From NCBI RefSeq assembly GCF_025466085.1, contig NZ_JANLOD010000050.1:25085-89084 (forward strand): DNA of 64,000 bases, read 5' to 3'. Both the position numbers and the translations under genes were made by a program. Below are positions 1-9,105 of the stretch, one piece after another; position 1 is the stretch's first letter; each line of letters begins with the position of its first letter. This DNA comes from Pseudomonas sp. 14P_8.1_Bac3 (GTDB lineage Bacteria > Pseudomonadota > Gammaproteobacteria > Pseudomonadales > Pseudomonadaceae). The notes under the pieces are model-generated. The model searched no databases and was not told the origin of the DNA. It saw only the letters and a program-made list of their open reading frames with translations.

Positions 1-1
1 G

Positions 2-433
2 ATGGGGCTGTTTATCAGCGCCTATGCGATTTACAGCCTGTGGGTGAAGACCCGCCCGACGCAGTTGTCGGCCGCCTGGGCGGTGCCGATGGGCACGGTG
101 GGCGGGATGTTCGGTGCGTTGTTTGGCAGCGGTGGCTTTTTATATGCGATCTATTTGAACAGCCGATTGTCGAAAGACGCGGCGCGGGCGACTCAGAGTG
201 CGCTGATCAGTTGCAGCACCGTGGTGCGCCTGAGCTTGTTCGCTGTCGCGGGGGTGTATGCCGAGCTACCCTTATTGATGTTGGCCCTGTGTTTGCTGCC
301 CGCCATGGCCTTGGGGCTGTGGATCGGCCGGCGGTTGACCCTGCGCCTGTCTCGGGAGGCGTTTGTACGGTTGGTGACCTGGCTGGTGCTGGTCAGCGGG
401 ATTGCCTTGATCGGGCGGTATTTGAGTGCTTGA
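2..433 (+). CDS. TSUP (TauE/SafE) family membrane transporter, C-terminal part
   Basis: This is the 3' end of a gene cut by the left edge of the window; 143 residues are visible. The fragment has four to five strongly hydrophobic segments and a glycine-rich stretch (GGMFGALFGSGGFLYAIYL) of the kind found at the start of the second repeat of TSUP permeases, which export sulfite or organosulfonates or move related small anions across the inner membrane. Family members are about 250 residues, so roughly the first 100 are missing and the ATG at position 2 is probably internal. The substrate cannot be read from the sequence. A REP pair follows the stop codon. Confidence 0.75.
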   Translation: MGLFISAYAIYSLWVKTRPTQLSAAWAVPMGTVGGMFGALFGSGGFLYAIYLNSRLSKDAARATQSALISCSTVVRLSLFAVAGVYAELPLLMLALCLLPAMALGLWIGRRLTLRLSREAFVRLVTWLVLVSGIALIGRYLSA

Positions 434-476
434 CCTGGGTGTGTCAGGCATTAAGCTGCCGGCCACTTTTCCTCAT

Positions 477-563
477 GTGGGAGCGAGCCTGCTCGCGATA
501 GCGGTTTCTGAGCCGACTCAAGGGTGACTGGCCCACCGCTATCGCGAGCAGGCTCGCTCCCAC
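477..563. repeat. REP pair (REPIN-like), GCGAGC class
   Basis: Two inverted copies of a REP element face each other: GTGGGAGCGAGCCTGCTCGC at the left and its reverse complement at the right, separated by about 40 unrelated bases. Each half has its own small stem (GCGAGC/GCTCGC). It lies between the transporter stop codon and the next gene. Confidence 0.9.
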
Positions 564-598
564 AGGGAAACCTTCAGTATTCGTTACAGGCTTTCACC

Positions 599-1147
599 AT
601 GAATTCCCAGAGCATCATCGTCCCGAAAATCTCCACGCTGCCGGTGCACGAGCCCCGGGCCAGGGCGGTCGTGCGCTGGCTGGTGCGCAAGAACATCATC
701 AAGGAAGAACTGACCACCTGCGGCCGGACCGGCAACCGCATGGGCCACGCCATCGCCGATGGCGCCCGCGCCGTGGTGCTGCACCCGCAGGCGTTGCCGT
801 TCGGTGAGCCGATCAATGGCCTGGAGATCGTCACCAAGCGCTGCATCTATACGCCGGCCAAGGGTTTCCTGGGTGAGGCGGGCTGCGCCGAGTGCCGCAA
901 GGAAGTGGGCGAGGCGTTGTTCGAAAGCCTGGAAGACTGGATGCCGGGGCGCACCGATAACTTCACCTGCCCCGAGTGCGGGCATGAAGATGACATCAAC
1001 GGCTTTCTGTTCCTGCAGGAGTGCGGCTTTTCCAACCTGGGGTTCATCTTTAACAACTGGGCGGAGGCGGGGTTCAAGCAGAACTTTCTCGATGAGTTCG
1101 CCGATTGGCTGGATCAGCCGGTGAGCTGCGTCAAAGTCGAACTCTGA
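599..1147 (+). CDS. Conserved protein with a four-cysteine zinc-ribbon-like motif
   Basis: The product is 182 residues with no signal peptide or membrane segment. Two Cys-X2-Cys pairs, CAEC and CPEC about 30 residues apart, suggest a zinc-binding ribbon in the middle of the protein. Related Pseudomonas proteins are often labelled 'sugar ABC transporter ATPase', but no Walker A, signature or Walker B motif is visible, so that label looks wrong. The ATG at 599 is preferred. A longer reading from 524 would translate the REP element into a meaningless leader. Function is unknown; zinc binding is an inference from the cysteine spacing. Confidence 0.75.
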   Translation: MNSQSIIVPKISTLPVHEPRARAVVRWLVRKNIIKEELTTCGRTGNRMGHAIADGARAVVLHPQALPFGEPINGLEIVTKRCIYTPAKGFLGEAGCAECRKEVGEALFESLEDWMPGRTDNFTCPECGHEDDINGFLFLQECGFSNLGFIFNNWAEAGFKQNFLDEFADWLDQPVSCVKVEL

Positions 1148-1153
1148 CGACCT

Positions 1154-1250
1154 GTAGGAGCGAGCACGCTCGCGATGAACGCCCAGACACCGCGTTCATC
1201 CAGACAGCAAGCGCTATCGTTGACGCCCATCGCGAGCAGGCTCGCTCCAC
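1154..1250. repeat. REP pair, GCGAGC class, GTAGGAGC variant
   Basis: The left half is GTAGGAGCGAGCACGCTCGCGA and the right half is an inverted GCGAGCAGGCTCGCTCCAC. The right half lacks one C of the usual CCCAC end. It separates the zinc-ribbon gene from the guaB promoter. Confidence 0.85.
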
Positions 1251-1310
1251 AGGGATTTGTGGGGCAAAAGTCCCGTCGATCACCGCAGCGATAATAGACA
1301 GAGTTTTACA

Positions 1311-1339
1311 TTGAACCCGAGGGGGTGTCTGACTATAAT
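1311..1339 (+). promoter_or_regulatory. Sigma-70-type promoter of guaB
   Basis: A -35 hexamer TTGAAC at 1311-1316 and a perfect -10 hexamer TATAAT at 1334-1339 are separated by exactly 17 bases. Transcription would start near 1346, giving a leader of about 30 nt before the guaB ATG at 1376. The Shine-Dalgarno sequence GGGAG lies at 1363-1367. Confidence 0.8.
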
Positions 1340-1375
1340 GGCGCGCTTCCATTTTCCCGCTCGGGAGCCCCCGCG

Positions 1376-2845
1376 ATGCTGCGTATCAGCCAAGAAGCTC
1401 TGACATTCGACGACATTCTCCTAGTGCCCGGTTATTCCGAGGTGCTTCCTAACGAAGTCAGTCTCAAGACCCGCCTAACCCGTGGCATCGAGCTGAACAT
1501 TCCCCTGGTTTCTGCCGCCATGGACACCGTCACTGAAGCCCGACTGGCAATCGCCATGGCTCAGGAAGGTGGTATCGGCATCATCCACAAGAACATGACC
1601 ATCGAGCAGCAAGCTGCCGAAGTCCGCAAGGTCAAGAAGTTCGAAGCCGGCGTCGTCAAGGATCCGATCACCATCGAGGCTGACGCCACGGTCCGTGATC
1701 TGTTCGAACTGACCCGCATGCACAACATTTCCGGCGTTCCGGTGCTGCACGATGGCGACTTGGTCGGCATCGTCACTTCCCGTGACGTACGTTTCGAAAA
1801 CCGTCTGGACGCCAGTGTCCGTGAAGTGATGACGCCTAAAGAGCGTCTGGTCACGGTCAAGGAAGGCGCCGACAAGAACGACGTTCGCGAGCTGCTGCAC
1901 AAGCACCGCATCGAACGCGTGCTGATCGTCGACGACAAGTTCGCCCTCAAGGGCATGATGACCGTCAACGATATCGAAAAAGCCAAGGCTTACCCGCTGG
2001 CCAGCAAGGACGACCAGGGTCGTCTGCGCGTTGGCGCGGCGGTCGGCACCGGTAAAGACACCGGCGATCGCGTCGCCGCGCTGGTCAATGCCGGCGTTGA
2101 CGTGGTGGTGGTCGACACCGCCCACGGTCACTCCAAAGGCGTGATCGACCGCGTTCGCTGGGTCAAGCAGAATTTCCCTGACGTGCAGGTCATCGGCGGC
2201 AACATTGCCACCGGCGCTGCCGCCAAGGCCCTGGCCGAAGCCGGCGCCGATGCGGTCAAGGTCGGTATCGGCCCTGGCTCGATCTGCACCACCCGTATCG
2301 TCGCCGGTGTCGGCGTTCCGCAAATCAGTGCCATCGCCAACGTCGCCGCTGCCCTTGAAGGCACTGGCGTACCGTTGATCGCCGACGGCGGCATCCGCTT
2401 CTCCGGTGACCTGTCCAAGGCCATCGTTGCCGGTGCGTCCTGCGTGATGATGGGCTCGATGTTCGCCGGTACTGAAGAAGCGCCGGGCGAGATTGAACTG
2501 TTCCAGGGGCGTTCGTACAAGGCTTACCGCGGCATGGGTTCGCTGGGCGCCATGTCCCAGGCCCAGGGCTCTTCCGACCGTTATTTCCAGGACTCCTCCG
2601 CGGGTGCCGAGAAGCTGGTTCCGGAAGGCATCGAAGGGCGCGTTCCCTACAAGGGCAGCCTGAGCGCCATCATCCATCAACTGATGGGCGGCCTGCGTTC
2701 CTCGATGGGCTACACCGGCAGTGCCGACATCGAAGAAATGCGCACCAAGCCTGAGTTCGTGCGGATCACCGGTGCTGGCATGGCCGAGTCCCACGTCCAC
2801 GACGTACAGATCACCAAAGAAGCGCCAAACTACCGCGTAGGTTGA
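1376..2845 (+). CDS. guaB: IMP dehydrogenase
   Basis: GuaB oxidises IMP to XMP with NAD+, the committed step of guanine nucleotide synthesis, in the cytosol. The protein is 489 residues, the usual family length. Two CBS regulatory domains sit at about residues 94-210, and the catalytic loop GPGSICTTR carries the nucleophile Cys304. The flap motif and the C-terminal substrate site are also present. The ATG at 1376 follows GGGAG at good spacing; an upstream in-frame start would lie inside the promoter. guaA follows after 99 bp on the same strand, with a GC-rich hairpin in between, so the two are probably co-transcribed. Confidence 0.98.
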   Translation: MLRISQEALTFDDILLVPGYSEVLPNEVSLKTRLTRGIELNIPLVSAAMDTVTEARLAIAMAQEGGIGIIHKNMTIEQQAAEVRKVKKFEAGVVKDPITIEADATVRDLFELTRMHNISGVPVLHDGDLVGIVTSRDVRFENRLDASVREVMTPKERLVTVKEGADKNDVRELLHKHRIERVLIVDDKFALKGMMTVNDIEKAKAYPLASKDDQGRLRVGAAVGTGKDTGDRVAALVNAGVDVVVVDTAHGHSKGVIDRVRWVKQNFPDVQVIGGNIATGAAAKALAEAGADAVKVGIGPGSICTTRIVAGVGVPQISAIANVAAALEGTGVPLIADGGIRFSGDLSKAIVAGASCVMMGSMFAGTEEAPGEIELFQGRSYKAYRGMGSLGAMSQAQGSSDRYFQDSSAGAEKLVPEGIEGRVPYKGSLSAIIHQLMGGLRSSMGYTGSADIEEMRTKPEFVRITGAGMAESHVHDVQITKEAPNYRVG

Positions 2846-2870
2846 GGCTTCAAGCAAAACGTTAAGTAAC

Positions 2871-2893
2871 CGGGGCTGTTTTATTCAGCCCCG
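2871..2893 (+). other. GC-rich hairpin between guaB and guaA
   Basis: CGGGGCTG and CAGCCCCG form an 8-bp stem with a 7-nt T-rich loop. The sequence after it (AGTTGTTTC) is only weakly T-rich, so it resembles a partial terminator or an mRNA stability element rather than a clear stop signal. Confidence 0.5.
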
Positions 2894-2944
2894 AGTTGTT
2901 TCTGAATCACGACTGTTTCTGAATGACTTAGACGAGACTGAATC

Positions 2945-4522
2945 ATGGCCCTCGACATCCACGCTCACCGCATCCTGATCCTCGATTTCGGTTCCCAGTA
3001 CACCCAGCTGATTGCCCGCCGCGTGCGTGAAATCGGCGTGTACTGCGAACTGCATCCGTTCGACATGGATGACGAAGCGATTCGCGAATTCGCTCCAAAA
3101 GGCGTCATTCTCGCCGGCGGCCCCGAGTCCGTGCACGTCGCCGACAGCCCGCGCTGCCCGCAAGCGGTGTTTGACCTGGGCGTACCGGTCTTCGGTATCT
3201 GCTACGGCATGCAGACCATGGCTGAACAGCTGGGTGGCAAGGTTGAAGGTTCCGAGCTGCGTGAGTTCGGTTACGCCCGTGTCGACGTGGTCGGCAAGAG
3301 CCGTCTGCTGGATGGCATCGAAGACCACATCGACGCCGACGGCCTGTTCGGCCTCGACGTCTGGATGAGCCACGGTGACAAGGTCACCAAGATGCCGCAG
3401 GAATTCCACATCCTGGCCAGCACCCCGAGCTGCCCGATTGCCGGCATGTTCGACGACGCTCGCGGCTACTACGGCGTGCAATTCCACCCGGAAGTGACCC
3501 ACACCAAGCAGGGCGGTCGCATCCTCTCGCGCTTCATCCTCGACATCTGCGGCTGTGAAGCCCTGTGGACCCCGTCGAAGATCGCTGAAGACGCCATCGC
3601 CCAGGTTCGCGCCCAGGTCGGCACCGACAACGTCCTGCTCGGCCTGTCCGGCGGCGTGGACTCTTCCGTCGTTGCTGCACTGCTGCACAAGGCCATCGGC
3701 GATCAACTGACCTGCGTCTTTGTCGACAACGGCCTGCTGCGTCTGCACGAAGGCGAGCAAGTGATGGCCATGTTCGCCGAGAACATGGGCGTCAAAGTGA
3801 TCCGCGCCAACGCTGAAGATCAGTTCCTGAACAACCTGGCCGGCGAGTCCGACCCGGAGAAGAAGCGCAAGATCATTGGCCGTACCTTCATCGACGTCTT
3901 CGATGCCCAGTCCAACAAACTGGACAACATCAAGTACCTCGCTCAGGGCACCATTTACCCGGACGTGATCGAATCGGCTGGCGCGAAAAGCGGCAAGGCC
4001 CACGTGATCAAGTCGCACCACAACGTGGGCGGCCTGCCGGAAGAGATGAACCTGAAACTGGTCGAGCCGTTGCGCGAACTGTTCAAGGACGAAGTTCGTC
4101 GTCTGGGCCTGGAACTGGGCCTGCCGTACGACATGGTCTACCGTCACCCGTTCCCGGGCCCGGGCCTGGGCGTGCGGATTCTCGGTGAAGTGAAGAAGGA
4201 ATACGCCGACCTGCTGCGTCGCGCCGACCACATCTTCATCGAAGAACTGCGCAAGGCCGACTGGTACCACAAGGTCAGCCAGGCGTTCGTGGTGTTCCAG
4301 CCAGTGAAATCGGTTGGCGTTGTCGGCGATGGCCGTCGTTACGCCTGGGTCGTGGCCCTGCGTGCCGTGGAAACCATCGACTTCATGACCGCGCGTTGGG
4401 CACACCTGCCTTACGAACTGCTGGAAACCGTCAGCGGCCGCATCATCAACGAAATCGAAGGCATCTCCCGCGTCACTTACGACGTGTCGAGCAAGCCGCC
4501 GGCGACGATTGAGTGGGAATGA
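2945..4522 (+). CDS. guaA: GMP synthase (glutamine-hydrolysing)
   Basis: GuaA converts XMP to GMP using ATP and glutamine. It is 525 residues, full length. The N-terminal class I glutamine amidotransferase domain shows the oxyanion loop GGPES, nucleophile Cys86 in GICYG and the His-Glu pair in FHPEVTH. The ATP pyrophosphatase domain begins with the P-loop LSGGVDSS at about residue 234, and the C-terminal dimerisation domain ends in ATIEWE, as is typical. It follows guaB on the same strand and is closed by a strong terminator at 4566-4597. Confidence 0.98.
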   Translation: MALDIHAHRILILDFGSQYTQLIARRVREIGVYCELHPFDMDDEAIREFAPKGVILAGGPESVHVADSPRCPQAVFDLGVPVFGICYGMQTMAEQLGGKVEGSELREFGYARVDVVGKSRLLDGIEDHIDADGLFGLDVWMSHGDKVTKMPQEFHILASTPSCPIAGMFDDARGYYGVQFHPEVTHTKQGGRILSRFILDICGCEALWTPSKIAEDAIAQVRAQVGTDNVLLGLSGGVDSSVVAALLHKAIGDQLTCVFVDNGLLRLHEGEQVMAMFAENMGVKVIRANAEDQFLNNLAGESDPEKKRKIIGRTFIDVFDAQSNKLDNIKYLAQGTIYPDVIESAGAKSGKAHVIKSHHNVGGLPEEMNLKLVEPLRELFKDEVRRLGLELGLPYDMVYRHPFPGPGLGVRILGEVKKEYADLLRRADHIFIEELRKADWYHKVSQAFVVFQPVKSVGVVGDGRRYAWVVALRAVETIDFMTARWAHLPYELLETVSGRIINEIEGISRVTYDVSSKPPATIEWE

Positions 4523-4565
4523 TCCTGCCCACGGCTTAACGGCCTACCCATAGCCACAACAAAAC

Positions 4566-4597
4566 GGCCGCGTGAACACTGCTCACGCGGCCTTTTT
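4566..4597 (+). terminator. Rho-independent terminator of guaBA
   Basis: A perfect 10-bp stem (GGCCGCGTGA and TCACGCGGCC) with a 7-nt loop is followed by TTTTT. It lies 44 bases past the guaA stop codon and just before the convergent toxin gene end. Confidence 0.92.
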
Positions 4598-4618
4598 GTG
4601 CGCGGTTAAAACGTTCGA

Positions 4619-7600
4619 TCAACTGGCCGGTGTCATCCCTCGATCGTTCAGCGCATCAAGCAACGCCGTCATGCTGTCGAAGCGTTTCCTGTGCAGCGTC
4701 GGCCAGGCGGGGCGCTCGATGTAGAAGCGTCCGGACTCAAAGTCAATGGGCGTCCGCGCAAGGAGGTTGTCTCGTCCCCGGTGAACCAGCCAAATCCCGT
4801 CGGGCTCTCTCTTCAGGGTGTACATCCCCGGGCGGCTCAGCAACTGCTCGATGTCTGATGTGGAGCGTGCCATGAACGGCGTGGAGATTTGCAAGCGAAG
4901 ATCGCTCTTGGCCAGGCCTGTCGGCCTGTCATCGTCATCGACGAAGGTTCTGCCCGGGTCCGGTTCGTATCCACGCGATTTCCCCTTGGCCACGTCCTCG
5001 ATACGCAGCCCGACAGCCTCACTCAGTTCACTGACCCCAGTGACGCCCTCATAGGTGTTGGCGTGGGAGTTGCCCATCAGGGCCACCCACTTGTGTGGCC
5101 CGCGCACGGCTTGATCGGCGTCGATGACCGTGTGGGCGTAAAAATTCATCATCTGCTGCCGGGTCGTTTGATTGAGGTCGTACATGCCTTCGAGTCGATA
5201 ACTGGCCATGCAGTCAAGGGCCTGGATCCGTATGCCATGGCGGTTGGCTTCCTTCACCAGCTCAAGGAAATTGAAACGCTGTGATGGATCGGTCATGTGC
5301 CCCTGATCCAGGCCTTGCAAATAAAGTTCAAGGTCTCTGGGCATGACCGAGGTGCTGGCGAAGTTATCCAGCGCCGCCTGATGGAAGTCCGTGAACAGAT
5401 GCTCCATGTACAGGGTTTTCACGCCCTTGCGGGACAGCGTCGGCATCTGTTCGATCAACCATTGTTTGCTGCCGATTTCGGCATGGCTCTCACCGATGAC
5501 CAGCCCGTTGAAATGTTCGATCCACCAATCGATGAATGACTCGGCGCTGGACGCCGGGTCAATGGTCGGTATCGCCGGGCGCTGCGCAAGACCCAGATCG
5601 GCATAAAAACCGGTGGCCGCTTCATGCAGTTTTTTGCGCAGGGCTTTGAAGGCTTGCACCGGTGAGTCGCTGCTGAAACTGGAGACATCGTCGCGCAGTG
5701 TTCGGTCGCCAGGGGCCACAGCGGTTTGCTTCAGTTTCCCGCGAAGCGGTAGCGGAACTTCATAGGGCGAACGAAACAACGCGGTGTCGGGCAGCGTCGT
5801 TTCCGCGCTGGCGATCGCGCTCGTGTCGGAGGTGGATGGTGTCGGTTCGCGCACCGGCGATGGTCCCGCCAGAGGATCGATACGCACACGCCTCAGCGAC
5901 AGGCCTTCATCCTCCAGGGCCAAGGCCAGTTCGTGCACGCTGTCAAAATGACGGCCACTGACCGAACTCCATCGCGGGCGAACGATGAAAAAGCCGCCGG
6001 CGTCGTGCTGGATCTGCGTATGCACCAATGACCCGTCGCCGCTGCGATGAATGAGCGTGGCGGAGTCCTGAATCATGAACATGCCGCTTCTGGGCAAGGC
6101 GTTCTCGAGACTGGTGGCGGTGATCGTTGGCGGCGGGGCGTCCAGTTGCAGGCGCAGGTCGCTCTTGAGCAGATCGATGGGATTACCCATCAGGTCTCTT
6201 ACTTTTTTGCCCGGATCGGCCGACAGCCCGCCGGCCTTGACCACGGGCAATTCTTCCACGCGAAGGGAGACGGCACCCTCCAGTTCGCTGACGCCGGCGA
6301 CGCGATCGAAGCGGCTGGCGCGTTCCTCATCGACCAACGCCACCCAGCGATTGGCCCCGCGCGCGGCCTGGTCAGCGCGGATCGCCGTGTCGGAAAAGTA
6401 GTTCATCATCTTGCGGCTGCTGCCCTCCGTGGTGCGCTCCATGCGCGGGAAGCGGCGGCTGGCCATGCAATCGATGGCTTGCACGCGGATATGGTTTTTC
6501 TGCGCCGCCTTGACCAGCGCCGTGTAGCTGTGGGGGCCGGTCGGATCGCTGCCGAAGCGGCTGTCCAGGGTTTGCAGCGACTCCTCGAGCGCGGTCGGCA
6601 TCTTCCCGGTCCGATGGAAAAGATCGAGATCCGCTTGATGGAAATCGGTCAGCAGATGATCCACATACAACGTCCTGACCTTCTGCTTGTTCAGCAGCTT
6701 GAAGTTGTCGATCAGCACTTGCCGGGCGCCTGTGCCCGAAGTGTCCTGACCGATCACCAGACCGGGCGCTGCCTTGAACAGGCGCTTGCTCATGTCAGCG
6801 AACGGGGTCGATGGTTTGAATATCGGCACCGCTGGACGTGGCGGTATGTTCGGGGCGCTGTAAAAGTCGATGGCGTCGTCATACAGGCTGCGGCGCAGCG
6901 TCTTGAAATCCTGATAAAGACTGTCGCTGCCGTGCACGCTGTCCAGCGGAAACTCCTCCACACGGGCTTCTGCCAGCGGCCGCAGCACCGTTGTCGACGT
7001 CGGCGGAACGTCATACGGCATCGATGGCGTCGCGGTCTCGGGCAGCGGACCGGCCGTGTGTCCCCAAGGCCAGTCACCGAAGATTTTCATGCCACCGCGC
7101 AGGCCGGGGCGCGCGACCGGTTGCCATTTCAGCGCCTCGTTCAAGCGCACCGGCACGTTGCGGTAAAACGAATGGGGGTGCGCCGGGTCGACGATCACCC
7201 AGCCGCGCATCTGCTCGACATAACGAACCTGATAGAAACCGTCGCCCGCGGCACGACGCATGTAGATGTAGTGCTTGCCTGACGGGGTCTGGATGATCCC
7301 TTGCAGTTTCGGATGTCCGCTGTCGGCGAGTGTGGCTTCGGTGATGGTGGTTTTGAAGGACGCGAGAAAATCCTCGGGCGCAGCGGGGAGCACCTGTTTC
7401 GGCGCGATCTGTTCCAGCGTCGGCAGCGGGGTGCGGGCCTGATCGGCCAGGAGCAGATGCTCTTCTTCCTCGATGAGCATCGAGGTTTCGGCGATCTCCG
7501 GCAGTTCGTGGCCCTTGAGGAAGGTGGCGTTGAACAGCGTATCGATGGCGGTGAAAATCGCTGCGGTCACCGCCGACTTTCGCGCCCCCGGGGTTTTGCC

Positions 7601-8905
7601 GTAGACCGCCTGATCGATCTGCAGGCCGACGTTGGCAATGCCCGCACCGACCACCGCCAGCGCGACCGGCCAACCCACCGCCGCCATGGGGCCGAACATT
7701 TTGTTGAAAGCGTTCAGGTAACCGATCCACAGTTTTTTACGCAGCTCGCCGTTGGAATGCATCATGAACTCGGCGTCGCTGATCATCCGGGCATGGGTCG
7801 CCTGCGCCAAAAACGTGAACGCATCCCCGTTCAGCGCTTCGGCGCTGTGTTCAACCAGCTGATGATCGTTGCTGTGCCAGGTGCTGGTCAGCAGGTCCAG
7901 CACATGATTGAGCCCGACGTTTTCGATGTGCGGTTCACGGAACAGCAGGGCAACGAGATTTGCCCCCGGATTGCCCAGAGAGAGCCAACTCCGCTTGGCG
8001 CTCTGGCGCGAGGAGGTGTCCTCCATGATGTCGTGGTCGGCGACTTGAAAGTGCGCCATGAAGCGCTTGCGGTCGGAGGGTTTCTTGATTTTCGACAGGA
8101 CCCACCAATGCACGTGGCGATCAGACTGCAGGGCGTGCACGCCCCAGACTTCTCCGGGGGTATAGATCATCTTTCTGCCCCGGGCATCGACGATGCACAG
8201 GATGTCGGTGGCCACGAATCCGCCGATCTTCAGCAGGCTGACCCGTATGCCCTTGGCTGGCGGGGCTTCGTCTTCGAGCATCTGGCGCGTCACCGGCCAG
8301 CGGACGTTGCCCGCCACGGCGTTGACCACAATCTTGAAGTTTTCGTCCGAGAGTCGCCCTCTTTCACGGTCCTCCATGGCCTTGGCGAGGAAGGTGCATT
8401 TGGCCAGGGTGCGGAAGGTCTTGTCGTGTTTGTGCCAGAACGATTGGATTTTTTTCCGGTAGCGATCGACGAAGTTGATCTCCCAAAAAACCTTCAGCAC
8501 ATCTTTGGCATGCAGCCGCACTTCATTGGTTTGGTCATAAGTGCCGGCATCCGGTCCGGCGATGTAGAAACCGGCGTAGGCGTCGAGCAGGTCGGCGTTG
8601 TCCTGGTCGTGCACGCTGAAGCGCTGGATGACCAGTTGCGGCAGGGTCATCGATTCGCGTGGGGTTTCAAGCCGGTGTTCCCAGCCGGTGAAGGTCAGCG
8701 GGTTGCTTTGGGCGGCGCGAAAGCGGTGGAAGTAAACCTGCTCGGGCGCCAGGTGGGTCAGGTCATGTCTGGCAAGTATGTCCCGGGCGATGGCGCAGGC
8801 CATTTCATACATATCGGGACAGGCTTCGACCATTGTCGGAACCAGTGATTTGAGTGCCTCTCGGTCAGCGGCGTTGGGCAGTGTGGCGTCTTGAGTCGTG
8901 TCCAC
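4619..8905 (-). CDS. Large toxin-like protein: DUF6543-like N-terminus plus two tandem TIKI/PMT-C2-like domains
   Basis: The protein is 1428 residues from the preferred GTG at 8905, which follows AAGGAAAG and aligns exactly with the start of the neighbouring paralogue; a TTG at 8938 would add 11 residues. Residues 1 to about 640 resemble the N-terminal region of Pseudomonas dermonecrotic-toxin-like proteins and include a hydrophobic stretch at about 403-466 that could insert into membranes. Then a unit occurs twice: a TIKI/EreA/ChaN/Pasteurella-toxin-C2-like domain followed by a beta-rich tail of about 80 residues. Copy 2 keeps GESH (1138-1141), MEHLFTDFHQ (1167-1176) and GNSH (1278-1281). 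Copy 1 has GQDT (719-722), VDHLLTDFHQ and VDEE (858-861) and looks inactive. No signal peptide and no adjacent immunity or secretion gene are seen. The toxin role is inferred from family resemblance. Confidence 0.75.
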   Translation of the reverse strand: MDTTQDATLPNAADREALKSLVPTMVEACPDMYEMACAIARDILARHDLTHLAPEQVYFHRFRAAQSNPLTFTGWEHRLETPRESMTLPQLVIQRFSVHDQDNADLLDAYAGFYIAGPDAGTYDQTNEVRLHAKDVLKVFWEINFVDRYRKKIQSFWHKHDKTFRTLAKCTFLAKAMEDRERGRLSDENFKIVVNAVAGNVRWPVTRQMLEDEAPPAKGIRVSLLKIGGFVATDILCIVDARGRKMIYTPGEVWGVHALQSDRHVHWWVLSKIKKPSDRKRFMAHFQVADHDIMEDTSSRQSAKRSWLSLGNPGANLVALLFREPHIENVGLNHVLDLLTSTWHSNDHQLVEHSAEALNGDAFTFLAQATHARMISDAEFMMHSNGELRKKLWIGYLNAFNKMFGPMAAVGWPVALAVVGAGIANVGLQIDQAVYGKTPGARKSAVTAAIFTAIDTLFNATFLKGHELPEIAETSMLIEEEEHLLLADQARTPLPTLEQIAPKQVLPAAPEDFLASFKTTITEATLADSGHPKLQGIIQTPSGKHYIYMRRAAGDGFYQVRYVEQMRGWVIVDPAHPHSFYRNVPVRLNEALKWQPVARPGLRGGMKIFGDWPWGHTAGPLPETATPSMPYDVPPTSTTVLRPLAEARVEEFPLDSVHGSDSLYQDFKTLRRSLYDDAIDFYSAPNIPPRPAVPIFKPSTPFADMSKRLFKAAPGLVIGQDTSGTGARQVLIDNFKLLNKQKVRTLYVDHLLTDFHQADLDLFHRTGKMPTALEESLQTLDSRFGSDPTGPHSYTALVKAAQKNHIRVQAIDCMASRRFPRMERTTEGSSRKMMNYFSDTAIRADQAARGANRWVALVDEERASRFDRVAGVSELEGAVSLRVEELPVVKAGGLSADPGKKVRDLMGNPIDLLKSDLRLQLDAPPPTITATSLENALPRSGMFMIQDSATLIHRSGDGSLVHTQIQHDAGGFFIVRPRWSSVSGRHFDSVHELALALEDEGLSLRRVRIDPLAGPSPVREPTPSTSDTSAIASAETTLPDTALFRSPYEVPLPLRGKLKQTAVAPGDRTLRDDVSSFSSDSPVQAFKALRKKLHEAATGFYADLGLAQRPAIPTIDPASSAESFIDWWIEHFNGLVIGESHAEIGSKQWLIEQMPTLSRKGVKTLYMEHLFTDFHQAALDNFASTSVMPRDLELYLQGLDQGHMTDPSQRFNFLELVKEANRHGIRIQALDCMASYRLEGMYDLNQTTRQQMMNFYAHTVIDADQAVRGPHKWVALMGNSHANTYEGVTGVSELSEAVGLRIEDVAKGKSRGYEPDPGRTFVDDDDRPTGLAKSDLRLQISTPFMARSTSDIEQLLSRPGMYTLKREPDGIWLVHRGRDNLLARTPIDFESGRFYIERPAWPTLHRKRFDSMTALLDALNDRGMTPAS

Positions 8906-9105
8906 AGGCTTTCCTTGATCGTGGTGGGTTGAAAACAACCGCGATCATTTCAGGGCGGACGCTGACGGGTCTGTCAGACGGCAGGTCGACGTGGTGTCGT
9001 ATCGAGTGATGGGGTGCATGGGAAAACGGCGCTGCACGCGCACGAAGCATGAACCCGCGCGGGCCGAGCGCGGCCCGGCGGGTCGTTGAGGGTGCTAGTG
9101 ACTGA
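8906..9105. other. Gap between the two toxin-like genes
   Basis: These 200 bp separate the stop of the upstream paralogue from the start of the larger gene. A perfect hairpin GGGCCG-AGCG-CGGCCC lies at 9061-9076, without a T-tract. Only the Shine-Dalgarno AAGGAAAG before 8905 is clear; no convincing promoter was seen, so co-transcription with the upstream gene is possible. Confidence 0.5.

Noticed and set aside
599..1147. 'Sugar ABC transporter ATPase' annotation often given to this protein type
   Set aside because: No ATPase motif is visible in the 182 residues; only a Cys4 zinc-ribbon pattern is seen.
7301..8848. 515-codon open frame on the plus strand, antisense to the larger toxin-like gene
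   Set aside because: It is a GC-rich shadow frame. Its protein has no recognisable domain, while the minus-strand frame aligns with a paralogue.
8906..8938. TTG start at 8938 for the larger toxin-like gene
   Set aside because: The GTG at 8905 has AAGGAAAG at good spacing and lines up exactly with the paralogue N-terminus.
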